Of a stretch of DNA of 64,000 bases, positions 32,581 through 43,904 are shown piece after piece. Origin of the DNA: Bicyclus anynana. Taxonomy: Eukaryota; Arthropoda; Insecta; Lepidoptera; Nymphalidae. The notes under the pieces were generated by a model, which ran no database searches, was not told where the DNA came from, and was given only the letters and a program-made list of their open reading frames with translations. The position numbers were made by a program, and so were the translations under genes. Location: NCBI RefSeq assembly GCF_947172395.1, contig NC_069108.1:3263501-3327500 (forward strand). The letters run 5' to 3'. Within the stretch, counting starts at the first letter, position 1, and each line of letters begins with the position of its first letter.

Positions 32581-32872
32581 GAACGAAACGAAACGAACTC
32601 TTTCGCTCGCCCACTTTAGGTTTGGCCATCTACATCTACATTCCATATTTATTTCATATTTAGAATACTGTAAAACGCGCATGCGTAGATAAATTGTTTT
32701 GCCCAATTCATTACCAGATTATCAGTTCACCATTCCACTTCGCATCATCTATTTGATAGTCCTTTTATTTTATATTCTTTTATTCTTTTACTATTTATAA
32801 ATCAGTGAAATAATAAATCAATATACCAAATCGGCTTATATCATACCAACCTATAAAACCTCCATGGCGATA
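32577..32872 (+). repeat. Gypsy LTR copy
   Basis: Begins TGTCATGAACGAAACG and ends CCTCCA, followed again by TGGCGATA. The part from 32733 matches 31885-32013. Since TGGCGA also follows this copy, it may be a 5' LTR of a further, mostly lost, internal region. Confidence 0.6.
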
Positions 32873-32879
32873 AATTGTT

Positions 32880-33220
32880 AATTGAATTGATTAATTTAGA
32901 TGAAGGGACTTTAAGAGGAGATTTAGAGACAATTATTAAAGACTTGACCTTTTTAAAAAATGAATTACAAGCAATTTTCTACTTGACTGTTGTTGCAATA
33001 AAATATAGAATTAATGGAATATGGTAGCTTATAAATAAACTATAATTTTAAGATAGTTAGACAAAATGTGAAGGGTTTTATTTTATAAAATACATTTAAA
33101 TTTTTTTAATCTCTGGCGATTGGCGATTTTTAGCGGGAATCGTGAAGCATACATTTCTAATTGAAAATTTTAATTTATAAGTTTTTCATGTCATATAAAC
33201 AAGTGCGTGTTATCTACTGT
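32880..33220. other. No recognised gene
   Basis: AT-rich sequence with a short frame (LINLDEGTLRGDLETIIKDL) that may be decayed gag, but it cannot be assigned. Confidence 0.3.
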
Positions 33221-33224
33221 ATAA

Positions 33225-33680
33225 AAATAAGTCGGGTTTTCCTTCCTGACGCTATAACGCCAGAACGACAACTCTACCACGTTCCTTGGAGCCAGTAACG
33301 ATGTTTCAATTTTTTTTACATACTTCTCCGAAGACATAAAAGCGGATCTAAGTAACCATGACATTGATTTCAAAACCACACCTCCCTTATATTCCCTATA
33401 TGGGCGAACTATGGGAGAGCGCGGTCAAATCAGTCAAGCATCCTTTAAAGTGTGTTGTAAATTTACCGCATTTGGCCTACGAAGAGATGGCAACATGCCT
33501 GACTCAAATTTAAGCCATCCCTAACTCCAGACCACTTACACCTCATTCTTCCGATCCTTCAGACCTTTCATGCTTAACTCCTGCTCATTTTCTGATTGGA
33601 CGACCACTCTTCTCGGTACCTCGTCCTCTTGACGCGACATTAAGCTCATATGGAGGATGTGGAGATTTGGTGTCCATATC
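33225..33680 (+). pseudogene. BEL/Pao integrase C-terminal remnant
   Basis: The frames give DFKTTPPLYSPYMGELWESA, VKSVKHPLKCVVNLPHLAY, EEMATCLTQI (stop), then LTPAHFLIGRPLFSVPRPL. This is the conserved end of BEL/Pao integrases (GLWE..VKS.K.HL, LT..HFLIG.PL). The upstream DDE core is absent. It ends at a perfect short palindrome. Confidence 0.75.
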
Positions 33681-33725
33681 TGAACCTACAATTGATCTAA
33701 TACTATTAGATCAATTGTAGGTTCA
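33681..33725. repeat. Perfect palindrome, 21-bp arms, 3-nt loop
   Basis: The left arm TGAACCTACAATTGATCTAA+T (33681-33701) and the right arm (33705-33725) are exact reverse complements around ACT. It falls in the BEL/Pao remnant, where no such structure is expected. Confidence 0.95.
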
Positions 33726-33779
33726 CGCTCATATTCCTATAACAACCCCGGAGGACCTTATGCAGATATTCATAGAAAC

Positions 33780-34280
33780 CGGTTACCATGGCAGTCAATG
33801 GCAGTGATGAGCTCCGAAATACTAAGAATACTTGTGTTACATGTGTATATCACCGTTAAATTGTAAAATACGTTAGTTTATAATCTCACTCGCGATATTG
33901 TAATCTGTCGATATATTGTAAACTGAACATACTGATTACAATTTAATGTGTTATTTTTCGGTATTTTATAAAGTATCAAAGTAAAACCGTTTACATATAC
34001 AATCTAAATCTATATTTTGTCTACGTAAATGTCTTTGTTAATTATATTGTATGTCTCTTTCACTGGACGAATAAACGAAATACAACATGGTGTCAAAAAT
34101 CAAAATATTAAAATAATTAGTAATACAATGAAAAATCTTATATCAGTGTCCGTAAAATAAAAAAGTCAAATAAAGAGTCAATGTTTAAATTAATCAATTA
34201 TATGTCTATATATTGAAATGTCCAACCCATCTCAAAACACACCAGTCACTACCACATAATCCGTCCGTCCACAAGCTAAA
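33780..34280. other. Possible LTR region, not resolved
   Basis: AT-rich sequence downstream of the BEL/Pao remnant with AATAAACGAAATACAACATGG near 34070, which could be an LTR end, but no matching second LTR is seen. Confidence 0.3.
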
Positions 34281-34289
34281 AATATGCCA

Positions 34290-34760
34290 ACATAACAATG
34301 AAAATCGCAGCGCGTCTGTGGAACTCACTACCTGATACCATTTTCAAAAAAAACCCATCTGTTGATACCTTCAAACATCGACTTCGTGAACACTATCTTT
34401 CTTTATCATCATAGATATATTATATGTATGTATGTATATATGTATTTATTTAGTTATTATTTTTATATAGTATTGATATGTACTGTTATAATTTATATAT
34501 TTATTTCAATTTATTTATTAGTGTTATTTTTAATGTATTTAATATTATTTACTTTTATTATTTATGTATTAAGTATAATATGTTTTCTCACTTTTTTTCT
34601 GTTGTACCTATCCATTTCTTTTGTTTAAAATCTCTCCCACTGCCAAGGGTCACTGGCAGAGATCTCTTATAGAGATAAGTGTTTCCTTGTTCACTGTTTT
34701 TCTTTTTTACTTTTGTGTGTTACTATTATTGGTACAAAATAAATAAAAAAAAAAAAAAAA
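34290..34760 (+). repeat. LINE 3' end (family with GCCAAGGGTCACTGGCAGAG), polyA
   Basis: The start encodes MKIAARLWNSLPDTIFKKNP and ends TFKHRLREHYLSLSS before a stop, the C-terminus of a CR1/Jockey-type RT. The AT-rich 3' UTR contains CTGCCAAGGGTCACTGGCAG and ends AATAAATAAA plus a long A tract (34740-34763). The same 3' UTR occurs at 63237-63430. The open frame at 34362-34628 is only AT-rich UTR. Confidence 0.8.
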
Positions 34761-34761
34761 A

Positions 34762-34963
34762 AATAACGTGTCTGAATGGAGAAAATGGAGGCAGGCGTAT
34801 GAAATGTTTCTACTGGCTACTAATCTCGATGTCGCGTCGGAAAAACATTTTTTTTGGCAGGCAACAGACAATTCTAATACATTTGATTGTCGAAAATGGC
34901 GTCGAAATATTTAATTCATTCAACTTGGGATTAGAAAAAACTAAACTATTAATAACCTCTTAG
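34762..34963 (+). pseudogene. Gypsy-type gag N-terminal fragment
   Basis: The frame gives NVSEWRKWRQAYEMFLLATN, and after a shift VENGVEIFNSFNLGLEKTKL, the start of gag in a widespread insect gypsy group. It follows the poly(A) of the LINE without a gap. Confidence 0.6.
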
Positions 34964-35815
34964 GACAGTGCACCCATTGAGCAACCTTACACTGGCAGCG
35001 AGCATATTCTGCGGCAAGCATTCAGACGCCGGGGTTTGCCAGAAAGCTCAATATCATGCTATCTCCCTATCCATATTTTTGTCAACACACCCACCCATGG
35101 CTTCTCCCTCTCGCACGCAGGCAACGGACGACCTCCGTGGTAATGCTCGCGCAAGCATTCCCACACTTGCCGCTCATGATTTCCCCATTACGTTCCCCGA
35201 TTTGTCGGACCTTTAAAACATACTACGCTGCACCTATTTTCGTCTACCTACCCATACTAAGTCGCAGAAGGGTATCCAGTGCGTACTTTGTGGCTTTTTC
35301 CTTAAAAGTGAAAAAGGAATCCGGCATTTCAAATGGAAACAGCGGACTTACTAGAACGGACTATACGAGGACAACCGCTACTACGGCACTACTCCGAATA
35401 CTTCTGGCTTCGTAGCGCTAAGGCGCTTTCGAGCTGCCCGGCCCATCACCGGCCACCTACCAAATTGCTGAGAGGAGTGGAGGGGATAAACCGACACTTC
35501 TTGTTTGTATATCTACAGGTAATCGTACTATGAAACAATGCAATACTACTTACAAAAGTTGGTGGAGTTTTTGCCACATACATAACAAGGGATCACTTCT
35601 GACATCTGTCCCATTTGTTATTAACCAAAAAAATATGAAAACGGTGCAGGCTATAATAAATAACCTTAACTGCCATAGATCATTTTTGTCCCTTATCATG
35701 GGAGAAAAGCTTGGCATAGAATCATGAAAAGCAGACAGGATTAAGAGGTTCGTAAAGGGCGTATTTAGATTGAAGCCAATCATGCCACGATATGGAACAG
35801 TTGGGGGAACAGTGG
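34964..35815 (+). pseudogene. Tyrosine-recombinase (DIRS/PAT-like) N-terminal remnant
   Basis: The first part reads YTGSEHILRQAFRRRGLPES. The second, from about 35515, reads GNRTMKQCNTTYKSWWSFCH and, after shifts, NCHRSFLSLIMGEKLGIES, then DRIKRFVKGVFRLKPIMPRY. This is the core-binding domain of retrotransposon tyrosine recombinases. Roughly 35088-35514 is unrelated inserted sequence. The catalytic R/HxxR/Y part is absent. Confidence 0.6.
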
Positions 35816-35885
35816 AACATGGCGCACTATAGAACAATGTCGACGAAAATATGAATTACAAACAAATTCGCGCGCTACCGCTTCG

Positions 35886-35939
35886 ACCAATCGCAGCGCG
35901 TATCTTGCGCTGTATGGCGCAAGACGCGCTGCGATTGGT
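35886..35939. repeat. GC-rich hairpin, 23-bp arms
   Basis: The left arm 35886-35910 (ACCAATCGCAGCGCG...) pairs with 35917-35939, with a 2-nt bulge and a 6-nt loop TGTATG. It may be the centre or end of a small element; no terminal duplication was identified. Confidence 0.85.
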
Positions 35940-36112
35940 ATAGTGCAATGCAATATGGCGGCGCGACAACAATGGCGCTGTGAATAAAAATATATTGGTT
36001 TTTATGTTCAAACGTTGAGATTTCTTTTCAAAAAAGTTTAAACAATAGGTAAATGATATTTTTTTTCATAAATCTTAATCATTTTGTTTATTTGAGACCG
36101 CTATATGTAACA

Positions 36113-36203
36113 TAACCAAACTTTTTTGAAGACTTGGTTAAAATTTTGAACACGCTATGACCAAACTTTTTCGAAGACTTAGTTAAAATTTTGAACACGC
36201 TAT
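36113..36203. repeat. 45-bp tandem duplication
   Basis: Two copies of a 45-bp unit containing GAAGACTTGGTTAAAATT, with GAAGAC at 36128 and again at 36173, differing at a few bases. Confidence 0.85.
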
Positions 36204-36209
36204 GGAAGT

Positions 36210-37050
36210 ATGGGACGGGGCACATTGGGACGGTTTGACGGTCCTCTTTATTATCGACTCTGCGGTCTTTATGCGGACTACGTAGCAAACAAAATAGATG
36301 ACAATATTCGATACGCATTCTAAATAAAAAACTGTAGATTTCGAGGTCTAAACTGAAAACTGAGAGAATTCCCAAAAAACTGTAGATCTACAGTTAAAAC
36401 TGTAGGGTTGGCTACACTGCATGTAACACACGCCTTTATCTATCCTTGCATTTTAAAATACGTAATCGTAGTGGTAGAGAGGAAGTAGGTACTTGTTTCC
36501 GTCAACAAGGTACTTCAGCTCATATAACAAGAATAACTCACCATGCATAAGATACTACGCAAAGATATCTTGCTCAAATCAGTCAGGGCTATTGTCAGGA
36601 GTCAATAATCAAGTTATAACGGCACCATGCTTTAGCGAACACAGAACACACCGATTTGATTACGGCACAGGCACAGGATAAACTAAAAAAAACTCGCCAT
36701 ATTTCTGACTTCAACGGTTCTTATAGAAGAACATTAATTTCAAGTTTTCGACTAATTATTATCACCATTATATAAAACCTTGACCAGTCGTCTCAAAAAT
36801 GCTTGTAATATAATCCTAATTGAAATAAGTGAATTCTGATTGGTTTGATTGATTGATGTATTTGCCATTGTAAATAGGAATTACTTAGCCAGAATTTTCC
36901 AGTGTCTCAACAGCTTACATGAGAAGTTTTTTTCACGAAGGAGGACGATAAAATTTTGCCGGGTTGTGAATTTACACACTAAGATGAATGAAACTATGAT
37001 ATACAGCTAGAATACTTGTCTGACTGTAATATATGAATCCATGAAAACAT
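36210..37050. other. No recognised gene; possible MITE end
   Basis: Near 36405 the sequence GGTTGGCTACACTG, read inward, looks like a hAT terminal repeat (CAGTGTAGCCAACC), but no left partner was found. The rest is unassigned. Confidence 0.3.
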
Positions 37051-37595
37051 CAACAGACGTTGGTATTAAAACAAAAGCTTTAATTGTGGACGGCTTGAAA
37101 AAAGATTCGGAAGTGTTGAACAAGTCCATTTATTAGCTGCTTCCACAATTTTAGATCCAAGATTAAAAAAAAAATTGCTGACTATAACTTGCTGGCTTGT
37201 TCACGCACTATAAATAAAATAAATAATTTAATTTTAGATATTAAATCACATAAAGAAGTTCCACAAAATAATAGTGAAGAGGTCGAGGTAGAAGCCACTG
37301 ATGTAGAAAAAGATATTTGGCATTTTCACAGGCTGCTTGTAAAAAAACAACTTTCTACATGTAAGGCTGGTTTTACAGTCACGCGTTTCGGCAGCGCCGT
37401 CGGAGCGCGCGCGCTCGGATATGTATTGGGGTATTAGTAGCGTTTCAAATTCGCGCGCTTGAGCAGCGCCGTTCGTTGAACGCGTCCTATTCGCGCGACG
37501 CGGTCGAAGCGCGCGCCGCTCGTGCGCTTCTACGGCCATTGTGCGTTTTAGTCTCACGCCGTTGAGACGTGCCGTTAGGTACTGTTGTGTACAAA

Positions 37596-39691
37596 ATGAA
37601 TCACATCGATACGGGTCGAGTAATTGACGAAGTGCGAATTAGAAGATGTTTATGGGACCCGGCCGATGATTTTTATAAGAATAAGGACGCAAAAAATAAA
37701 GCCTGGGAAGAAATTGGAAAGGAATTGTGTTGTGAAAATTTCAATACAGACTTAGGTAAGAAACATTTATTAATAAAATCTTTTTTGTTACATACATGTT
37801 TACCGCTAGTTGCACAAACGAAATCCTCCATCCTCCATTAAAACATAAACGTCTGCCGGGTCACCTAGTGAAAAATATTAATTGGGTAGGTAAATCAAAT
37901 AAGCCACGACGATATTACTGCGTTTCGTTTCGTTCCATTTTTGAATTTCGCAGTAGGTGTCAACTATAAAATCAGAACACAGATCTATCTTGCCATGACA
38001 CGCTACCAGTGGGTGATACGAAGTAATTAGCGAATATATCGCGTAATGTGTTTCCTGATCTATGATCTGGGTCGTTAATTAGATCAGTCAATCCCGTTAT
38101 AGTTAATGTGTGATTAACGTTGTAGCCATCCCGTACTCTAATAAAATTATGCAATATGCAACAGGCTTGAACTATCTTTTTTGCAATAGGAAAACTGACA
38201 CTCATAGTAGTATGGAATACTCTGAATTTGTTGGACATTATTCCAAACGTCGACTCTATGTACCGTCTAGCACGACTTAAGCGGTAATTAAATATTTTCT
38301 TTTTATGAGTCATGTTGGATCGCACATAAGGTCTCATCACATGGTTGGATATACCAAATGCACCATCACCAACTATTATGTGTGGTACTGTTATATTAGT
38401 GCCCGGCAGATGCTTTACACCTGGCAACCTCAAACTATTGTTCTGTAACTTTTGAAATAGTGAACTCTCTTGAAATATTGTAGAGTCTGAGTTTTTCCCG
38501 CAAGAACCTATGTTAATATATGTGAAACAATAGTTCGCATCGCACATTGCCAAAAGGACGATAGAATAGAAATGTTTATAATTATAAAACATTGAGCCTC
38601 CACCTGCAGGATTTACTATACGTATGTGTTTACCATCTATCGCCCCGCAACAATTTGGAAAATTTGCATATAACTGAAATTCTTCACTTATGCGCTGCCA
38701 CATTTCTGTAGTTGGTTCAGGTAGACATTCATGACGCAGTTTTTCCCATATAGTCGAACAAACTTCATCTACTATCTTAGCTACAGTAGTGATTCCCATT
38801 CTGTATGTGATAGATAAATCGGAGAAAGTACTGCCCGTTGCCAAAAACCTGAAAACAAAAAGTATTTTCATTTGATTTTAGTATATAGGTAAGTACCTAA
38901 AAAAATACGTTTTTATTGCAGATAAACAAATACGCCATCGATGGAAATCAGCCAGAGATAATTATTTCAGAACAAAAGGGAATATGCGAAATACGCCATC
39001 TGGAAGCGCTGCAAAACACAAGAAGTATCTATTTTTCGACCAAATGACATTCCTTGATCGTATTTCAGAAAATGAAGTTACAGAATCATTAAGCGATAAT
39101 CAGTCTATCGTATCTGAAGATTTGACTGAAACAGCCACATCAGCGAATAACTTGAGTACTCCATCTCAGCTCCATAGACCACAGGAAAACACAGAAAATA
39201 GTCAAAACAAATGGAATAAACGTAGTGGAATGAATAAACGTAAATCAGAACAATCAAATTTTGAAAACGAATTAATAACGTTGCTTAACCAAAATACTTC
39301 CCCTTCCAACCTCAATCCTGATGATTTGTCATTTTTTGAGTCTCTTGGTCCGATTCTAAGTAATTTAAGTGCTTATCAAAAGCTGCAGTTTCGCGCAAAG
39401 GTTCTAGAATTACTTATTGGGATTTCAGCTCCAACGACTACGACACCTAGCTTTTCATCACCAGCAAATAATGTTAATTCTAGTGTGAACGCAAATTCTA
39501 CTTATAATTACACAACTCAAACATTGCCACTTCATAATTATACCTATGCCTATGCTACCACCTCTACACCTCAACAGCAGCTTTATGAATCTGCAGTAGA
39601 ATTATCAAATGAATCTGCAGTAGAATTATCAAATGTCGTATCGCCGACTGGCGATAATAACTCAAATTATCCTGATAATGAGAATCAATAA
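37596..39691 (+). CDS. MADF-BESS protein of Harbinger element 3 (2 exons)
   Basis: Exons are 37596-37755 and 38922-39691. The donor GTAAGAAAC and the acceptor TTATTGCAG give a phase-1 intron and 309 codons plus stop. The MADF domain includes IRRCLWDPADDFY, AWEEIGKEL, RHRWKSARDNYF and PSGSAA, and the BESS-like motif is LSFFESLGPILSNL near residue 190. The tail is Asn/Ser/Thr-rich with a repeated ESAVELSN unit. The ATG at 37596 was chosen over one at 37569 because the domain starts just after it. Transposase exon 2 lies in the intron on the other strand. Confidence 0.86.
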
Positions 39692-40358
39692 GGATATTAG
39701 TTAGTTTTTACAGATTTATTTTAAAAAGTTTATTACTACTTCGCAAAAATCAAAATGCTACTGCCTGGGAGGCAATGCCGCTCCGAAAGGGCAAAGTATG
39801 TATTTATTTATTTATGTATTTAACCTCACAAGTACTTGTCAATTTTTAGCTACAAAGTAAGACTGATTAAAATGAGACTATGATTCAAATCTACATTTGC
39901 AAAATGAAAGAGAAGATTCCGATTTTAAGACCATTTTAACTAAAATAGGTTTAATCAGCATTTATGAATAAGTGTGTTAGGTTGTAATTAAAATACGACT
40001 GTGATTAAAATAAGCCAAACAAATATTATCATTTATTACAAACCCTACTCTTTTATTTCACTTACCTTAGAGTAATCGCCAATTTTTCCACTGGAGCTAT
40101 GGGGATGCGACGTATGCTGGATCTTCGTAAAGAAAACTCTAACTTGCACAGTAATTCGTCGAAACTGCTGGTTGATAGGCGAAAATATTTATAAAATTTA
40201 TAACTATTTTCTCGTAAATCAGAGAAAGATGTTACGTGTTTGCCTCTCAGTAACCTTGTAGCGTTATAAGGATCAACACCTACTGTTCTTCGACGTTTTT
40301 GTTGCCTTTTTTTCCATAAAAAGTAAATAGCCAGTACTCTAACCGCATTGCCGTTCAT
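37972..40358 (-). CDS. Harbinger DDE transposase, element 3 (2 exons)
   Basis: On the minus strand the exons are 40358-40066 and 38848-37972. The donor GTAAGTG and the acceptor GTTTTCAG give a phase-2 intron and 389 codons plus stop. Exon 1 is basic (KKRQQKRRR) and ends AITLR; exon 2 opens FLATGSTFSDL. The catalytic blocks are GAIDGKHIRI (first D), IVGDGAFGI (second D) and RRYIESTFGIMSNKF (E). All three are present, although the third block reads ESTF instead of the ECAF seen in elements 1 and 2. A minus-strand AATAAA at 37771-37766 lies beside the donor of MADF exon 1. The intron contains MADF exon 2. Confidence 0.91.
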
Positions 40359-40789
40359 TTTGTATCTGTTTGTACACGACTGTCTCACAGCAGCGAAACG
40401 CGCCGTACTAATTGAGGAGCGCCGTACTAGTTGGTGCACCGCTGTTCAAACGCGCGCTGTCCAACGGCGCGTCTAGCGGCGTGACTGTAAAACCAGCCTA
40501 ATGCACTGGAAACTCACGGCTTATTGAAGAGTTTAAGCATTTCTAAGTACAAGCAGTTGTGCACTTAAAAAATTATCCCATAGCTTATTGGATTGAACAA
40601 AAACACTCGATTTATCTGTACCTTGCGAGAGCCTCTTTTCGATTGCGGACAGCGGAAGCCGCTTGGATCCAAAAGGACTTGACAGACTGTTATTTTTAAA
40701 AAGTCTAATCATTAAGCATTTTGATCTATAACTTTCTATTTTTCTTATATTTATATTTCCTAATGCTTGATGTCTAATATCAAAGGGTG

Positions 40790-41190
40790 TTCAATAATCT
40801 ATTATACAGGATGATTTAGTTTATAAGTGCGGATATTTTTTTTCGAGGTTCTGTATCATGAACATAAATCTACAAACACTTCGGTACATTTTATGTAATT
40901 TTTATTTTTTCAATTTATGATTTAAAAATAACAAAATAATGGACACAGTATTACCAAACAAACTGCGCATTTAGGTAACTAAGTTGGTGGCACTTTGTAA
41001 GACACTGACAAAGAAATGTTATCAAACTAACATAAAATAAACGCACAAAGGTCAACGGCCCTCGGTGCTCGCTAACATATCAGCTGATTTTGCTGTGTGC
41101 CTATTACTTAGTACGGCGTCCCTAAAATTGTGTTTAAATGTAAATACCTCAAAATAACTGATTTGAAAATTATGTCGTGATTTAACAACT
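40790..41190. other. No recognised gene
   Basis: AT-rich sequence between the hAT and pogo-like remnants. No terminal repeats resolved. Confidence 0.4.
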
Positions 41191-41194
41191 TCGT

Positions 41195-41595
41195 TTGCAA
41201 ATGCTTCGCCTCAAGAACTTCTCGCGATCCCGACAGTCGAACAAAGAAACCAAACGAGAAAAAATTATCGCCGAGGAAAAACTTTTGTCCTCACTTCAAC
41301 CCCCTACAAAATTGAGTTAGAAGAACGAGAACAACTTAAGAAAACGAAAAAGTGTTCCAATCCCAATGACCCCAAGTTAAAGAAGAAGACCCAAAAAGCT
41401 CCTTCTGGTGTAGAGAATACCGACGAGGATACCATGTGCCTGTACTGCCTTGACGTGAACAACACTTATTTAAAGTCTTGTGAAGGTTGGGTGGCTTGCC
41501 AAATATGCGGACGGTGGGCTCATACAGCTTGTGCTGGTGTAGACGACGATAATACAGAAGAAATCCACATCTGCTTGGACTGTGACGCAAAATAA
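41195..41595 (+). pseudogene. pogo/jerky-like transposase C-terminus with PHD-like finger
   Basis: The frames read SPQELLAIPTVEQRNQTRK, then TPYKIELEEREQLKKTKK and a Cys/His cluster: MCLYCLDVNN, SCEGWVACQICGRWAHTAC, and ICLDCDAK before a stop. This tail (a PHD-like CxxC...H...CxxC) is common in insect pogo/Tigger transposases. The DDE core is missing. Its family resembles the pogo remnant at 45690-46720, but order and distance show it is a separate piece. Confidence 0.65.
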
Positions 41596-41599
41596 AAAC

Positions 41600-42130
41600 G
41601 TACCCCATTCTGCCCCTACCCTGGGGCACGATGGGGTTTTCATTACAACGTCACTTTATTATTTACATCACCAAATTCTATGCCAAATGATAGTTTAATA
41701 AATAACCGAAGTGGTGTGATTAGTCTTAATTGATAAATACATTGCTTTGATTATTTTACTGTGTATTTTGCTTAACGTCCTCATTATGCTTATGTCTTTA
41801 GGTCACTTTGTTCACGTGATCTTCCATGAACAATAGGAGAATATGTGACCGCATAATGTGTTTTCACAAGCAAGCGAAGCGTAAATTATTTTCGCTTGCT
41901 TGTGAAGCTGCACAATTTGCATGAATACGGCCTTTCGTTAGTGACATTTCTTGTGCCTGTCTAAATGATATTTGGATTGTTTTTATAGTTACACTTGTTA
42001 CAGTAGAAACTTGTTACGCGGGCGTTAGTTCGCATACGTAAATAACAAGGGATTCAGCACCGGAGCGCGGACGAGAGCGGTCATGAGTGTGTTTCTCTCC
42101 GCTAGTGTTCCGATTTAACTTTAACTTGAT
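41600..42130. other. No recognised gene
   Basis: AT-rich sequence; GCGAAGCGTAAATTATTTTCGC near 41875-41900 forms an imperfect inverted repeat with its surroundings. Nothing else supported. Confidence 0.35.
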
Positions 42131-42139
42131 TTAATTTGA

Positions 42140-43060
42140 GAAAGATGGCGGTGCTTACAACTTGATCAGACACTGTATCACCTGTTTCAATAGCTTCCTC
42201 TGCAACAGAAGTCCGTCACTCCACAACACCTACTGATTCACCCAGAATTGAACTTCAGATACCCGCTGCTTCCACGTCTACCTCATCTACATCATCTGGT
42301 TCAACTGCCTTTACTAACTACCACCAGCACAAGCACCGATCTATATAAACTAAAAAGCCTGACCACTAACCCAAAATTAGCACAATATTTTTATAAGCCA
42401 CTTTCAGCAAAAATAACAGAACATTTAAATATTAAAAATTATTAGTGAAAGTTTTCTCAAAAAATTACTTAGCCTTCAATGTCATTGAATCTGCAGAGCT
42501 CAAAGAGTTTATAAAAGAATTAAACCCAGCATATCAATTACCTAGTCGCAAGACATTATCGAATGCTTCATTAACAAACTTATACAACCAAACTAAACTA
42601 ATAGTGAGTCAGAAATCAATAATTCAGAATATGTGAGCATAACAACTGATGGCTGGACATCCGCTCCCAACGGCAACTATATTGCACAGTAACGGTACAT
42701 TTTTTAACCAACAGGCAGAACTAAAATCTTTATTAGAATGCATTCAGTTTCCAGACAGACATACTTACGAAAACCTAGCAGAACGACTTCAAAAAATTAC
42801 AGACACTTGGGAAATTAAAGTTGATATTGTCGCAGCGACGAGTGACAATGCTTTCAACATTAAAGGTGCAATTAGAATAAATAAGTGGAAGCAAATACCT
42901 GATTGTACAATCCGCTTTAAAAGAAATAAAAGACGTCAACATAAAAGTCAAACAGATTGTAGAAATATTCAAACGAAGTCCACTTGCATGTGAGAGATTA
43001 ACCATATTTCAATCAGAAGGCCTAATGCGGCTGTTCCTGGAGCAAGGAAAGTAAAAGGTA
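42140..43060 (+). pseudogene. Decayed hAT transposase, central part
   Basis: The frames show FNVIESAELKEFIKELNPAY, LPSRKTLSNASLTNLYNQ, then a stop and TDGWTSA-like sequence. They continue with RLQKITDTWEIKVDIVAATS, DNAFNIKGAI, and after a deletion KEIKDVNIKVKQIVEIFKRS and PLACERLTIFQ. These are in hAT order. Several stops and a small deletion after KWKQIP remove the CFAHxLN block. Confidence 0.75.
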
Positions 43061-43069
43061 CCTTAAATA

Positions 43070-43470
43070 TTTATTGAGAAGATCTTGTTATCTAACTGAA
43101 TTTTTACAATAACTAAGAATTTTCTACAATCCTTATACTTAATTTTTATCGAAGTGATAAAGAGGGAAAAGTAAACCCACCAGTGATATGTGAAGTGAAG
43201 TAATATCTGGTTTTGGATAAATAATAATAGTTAACTGTCACCGTTTGTGAAACTACATATATTATTATAAGATTAGAGTTAATAAGTTTTTTATTACAAG
43301 AATCGTTTTTGTAGTACCCCGTTATTGTTTTTTTTAATTTGAACAACATGATCATGAAATGTAACCCAAATATTTCAATCCGAACCGTAAGAACCCAGCT
43401 AGAGCGCAGAAACTGAACAGCACCACTTTCAAGAAGTAAAGAACTTGTATGACGAACTCAACTCCAACAA
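43070..43470. other. No recognised gene
   Basis: AT-rich, no supported feature. Confidence 0.4.
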
Positions 43471-43479
43471 TGATAACCA

Positions 43480-43890
43480 TCCATGCATGTGGAGACACAA
43501 TATCACATGTCCCAGGATGCTCCCATGCAGCAACCTCGCAAGGAAAAGATTCCGCCCATGTTCTTCACGGACAAGGATGCATGGCATAAACAAATCCCCG
43601 TTCCTAACGCCCGACTTACGACTATAAGAATATGCGATACCTCTAACGACCATAGGCGTCTCACTCTCACTCAATAGGGCATTGAGGTCGAACTTAACAG
43701 GCTAGTGAAAATCAAAATCAAAATTATCTCCTATAAGCGACTATCAGAGTGAACTAATCAGCCTCAAGGATAAGGTTAACTGTATTATGGAAAATAACAC
43801 TAAAATAAACAATGGGTCTGTCGATCAAACGAAAAGTGGAACAAAGTTCAACAGTTCCACGGACAATTCTGGAGGAACGAAAATCAGCGA
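43480..43890 (+). pseudogene. LINE ORF1 fragment (PRE_C2HC region)
   Basis: The frame gives QPRKEKIPPMFFTDKDAWHK and TTIRICDTSNDHRRLTLTQ, resembling the PRE_C2HC domain of Jockey/I-like ORF1 proteins. It stops before the knuckles; the downstream frame has YQSELISLKDKVN. It is truncated and shifted. Confidence 0.5.
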
Positions 43891-43904
43891 CTAATCTACA
43901 TATA

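Larger units (their letters stand above)
37365..40498. mobile_element. PIF/Harbinger transposon, element 3 (3134 bp)
   Basis: Perfect 20-bp terminal inverted repeats GGCTGGTTTTACAGTCACGC are flanked by TAA at 37362-37364 and 40499-40501. The subterminal zones are very GC-rich with GCGCGC and GCAGCGCCG words. Two open interlocked genes run in from the ends, as in elements 1 and 2. The insertion site is inside a hAT remnant. Confidence 0.95.
37060..40780 (+). pseudogene. hAT transposase C-terminal remnant split by Harbinger element 3
   Basis: Left part 37060-37361: KALIVDGLKKR, VEQVHLLAASTILDPRLKKK and DIWHFHRLLVKKQLST. Right part from 40502: SYWIEQKHSIYLYLARASF-type sequence, the start of the hAT dimerisation domain (PxxYW, then L..LA). 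The two parts join at the TAA duplicated by the Harbinger insertion. Stops and shifts are present, so the host hAT was probably dead or died afterwards. Confidence 0.65.

Noticed and set aside
34362..34628. 88-residue hydrophobic protein
   Set aside because: AT-rich LINE 3' UTR, present also at 63237-63430 without the frame.
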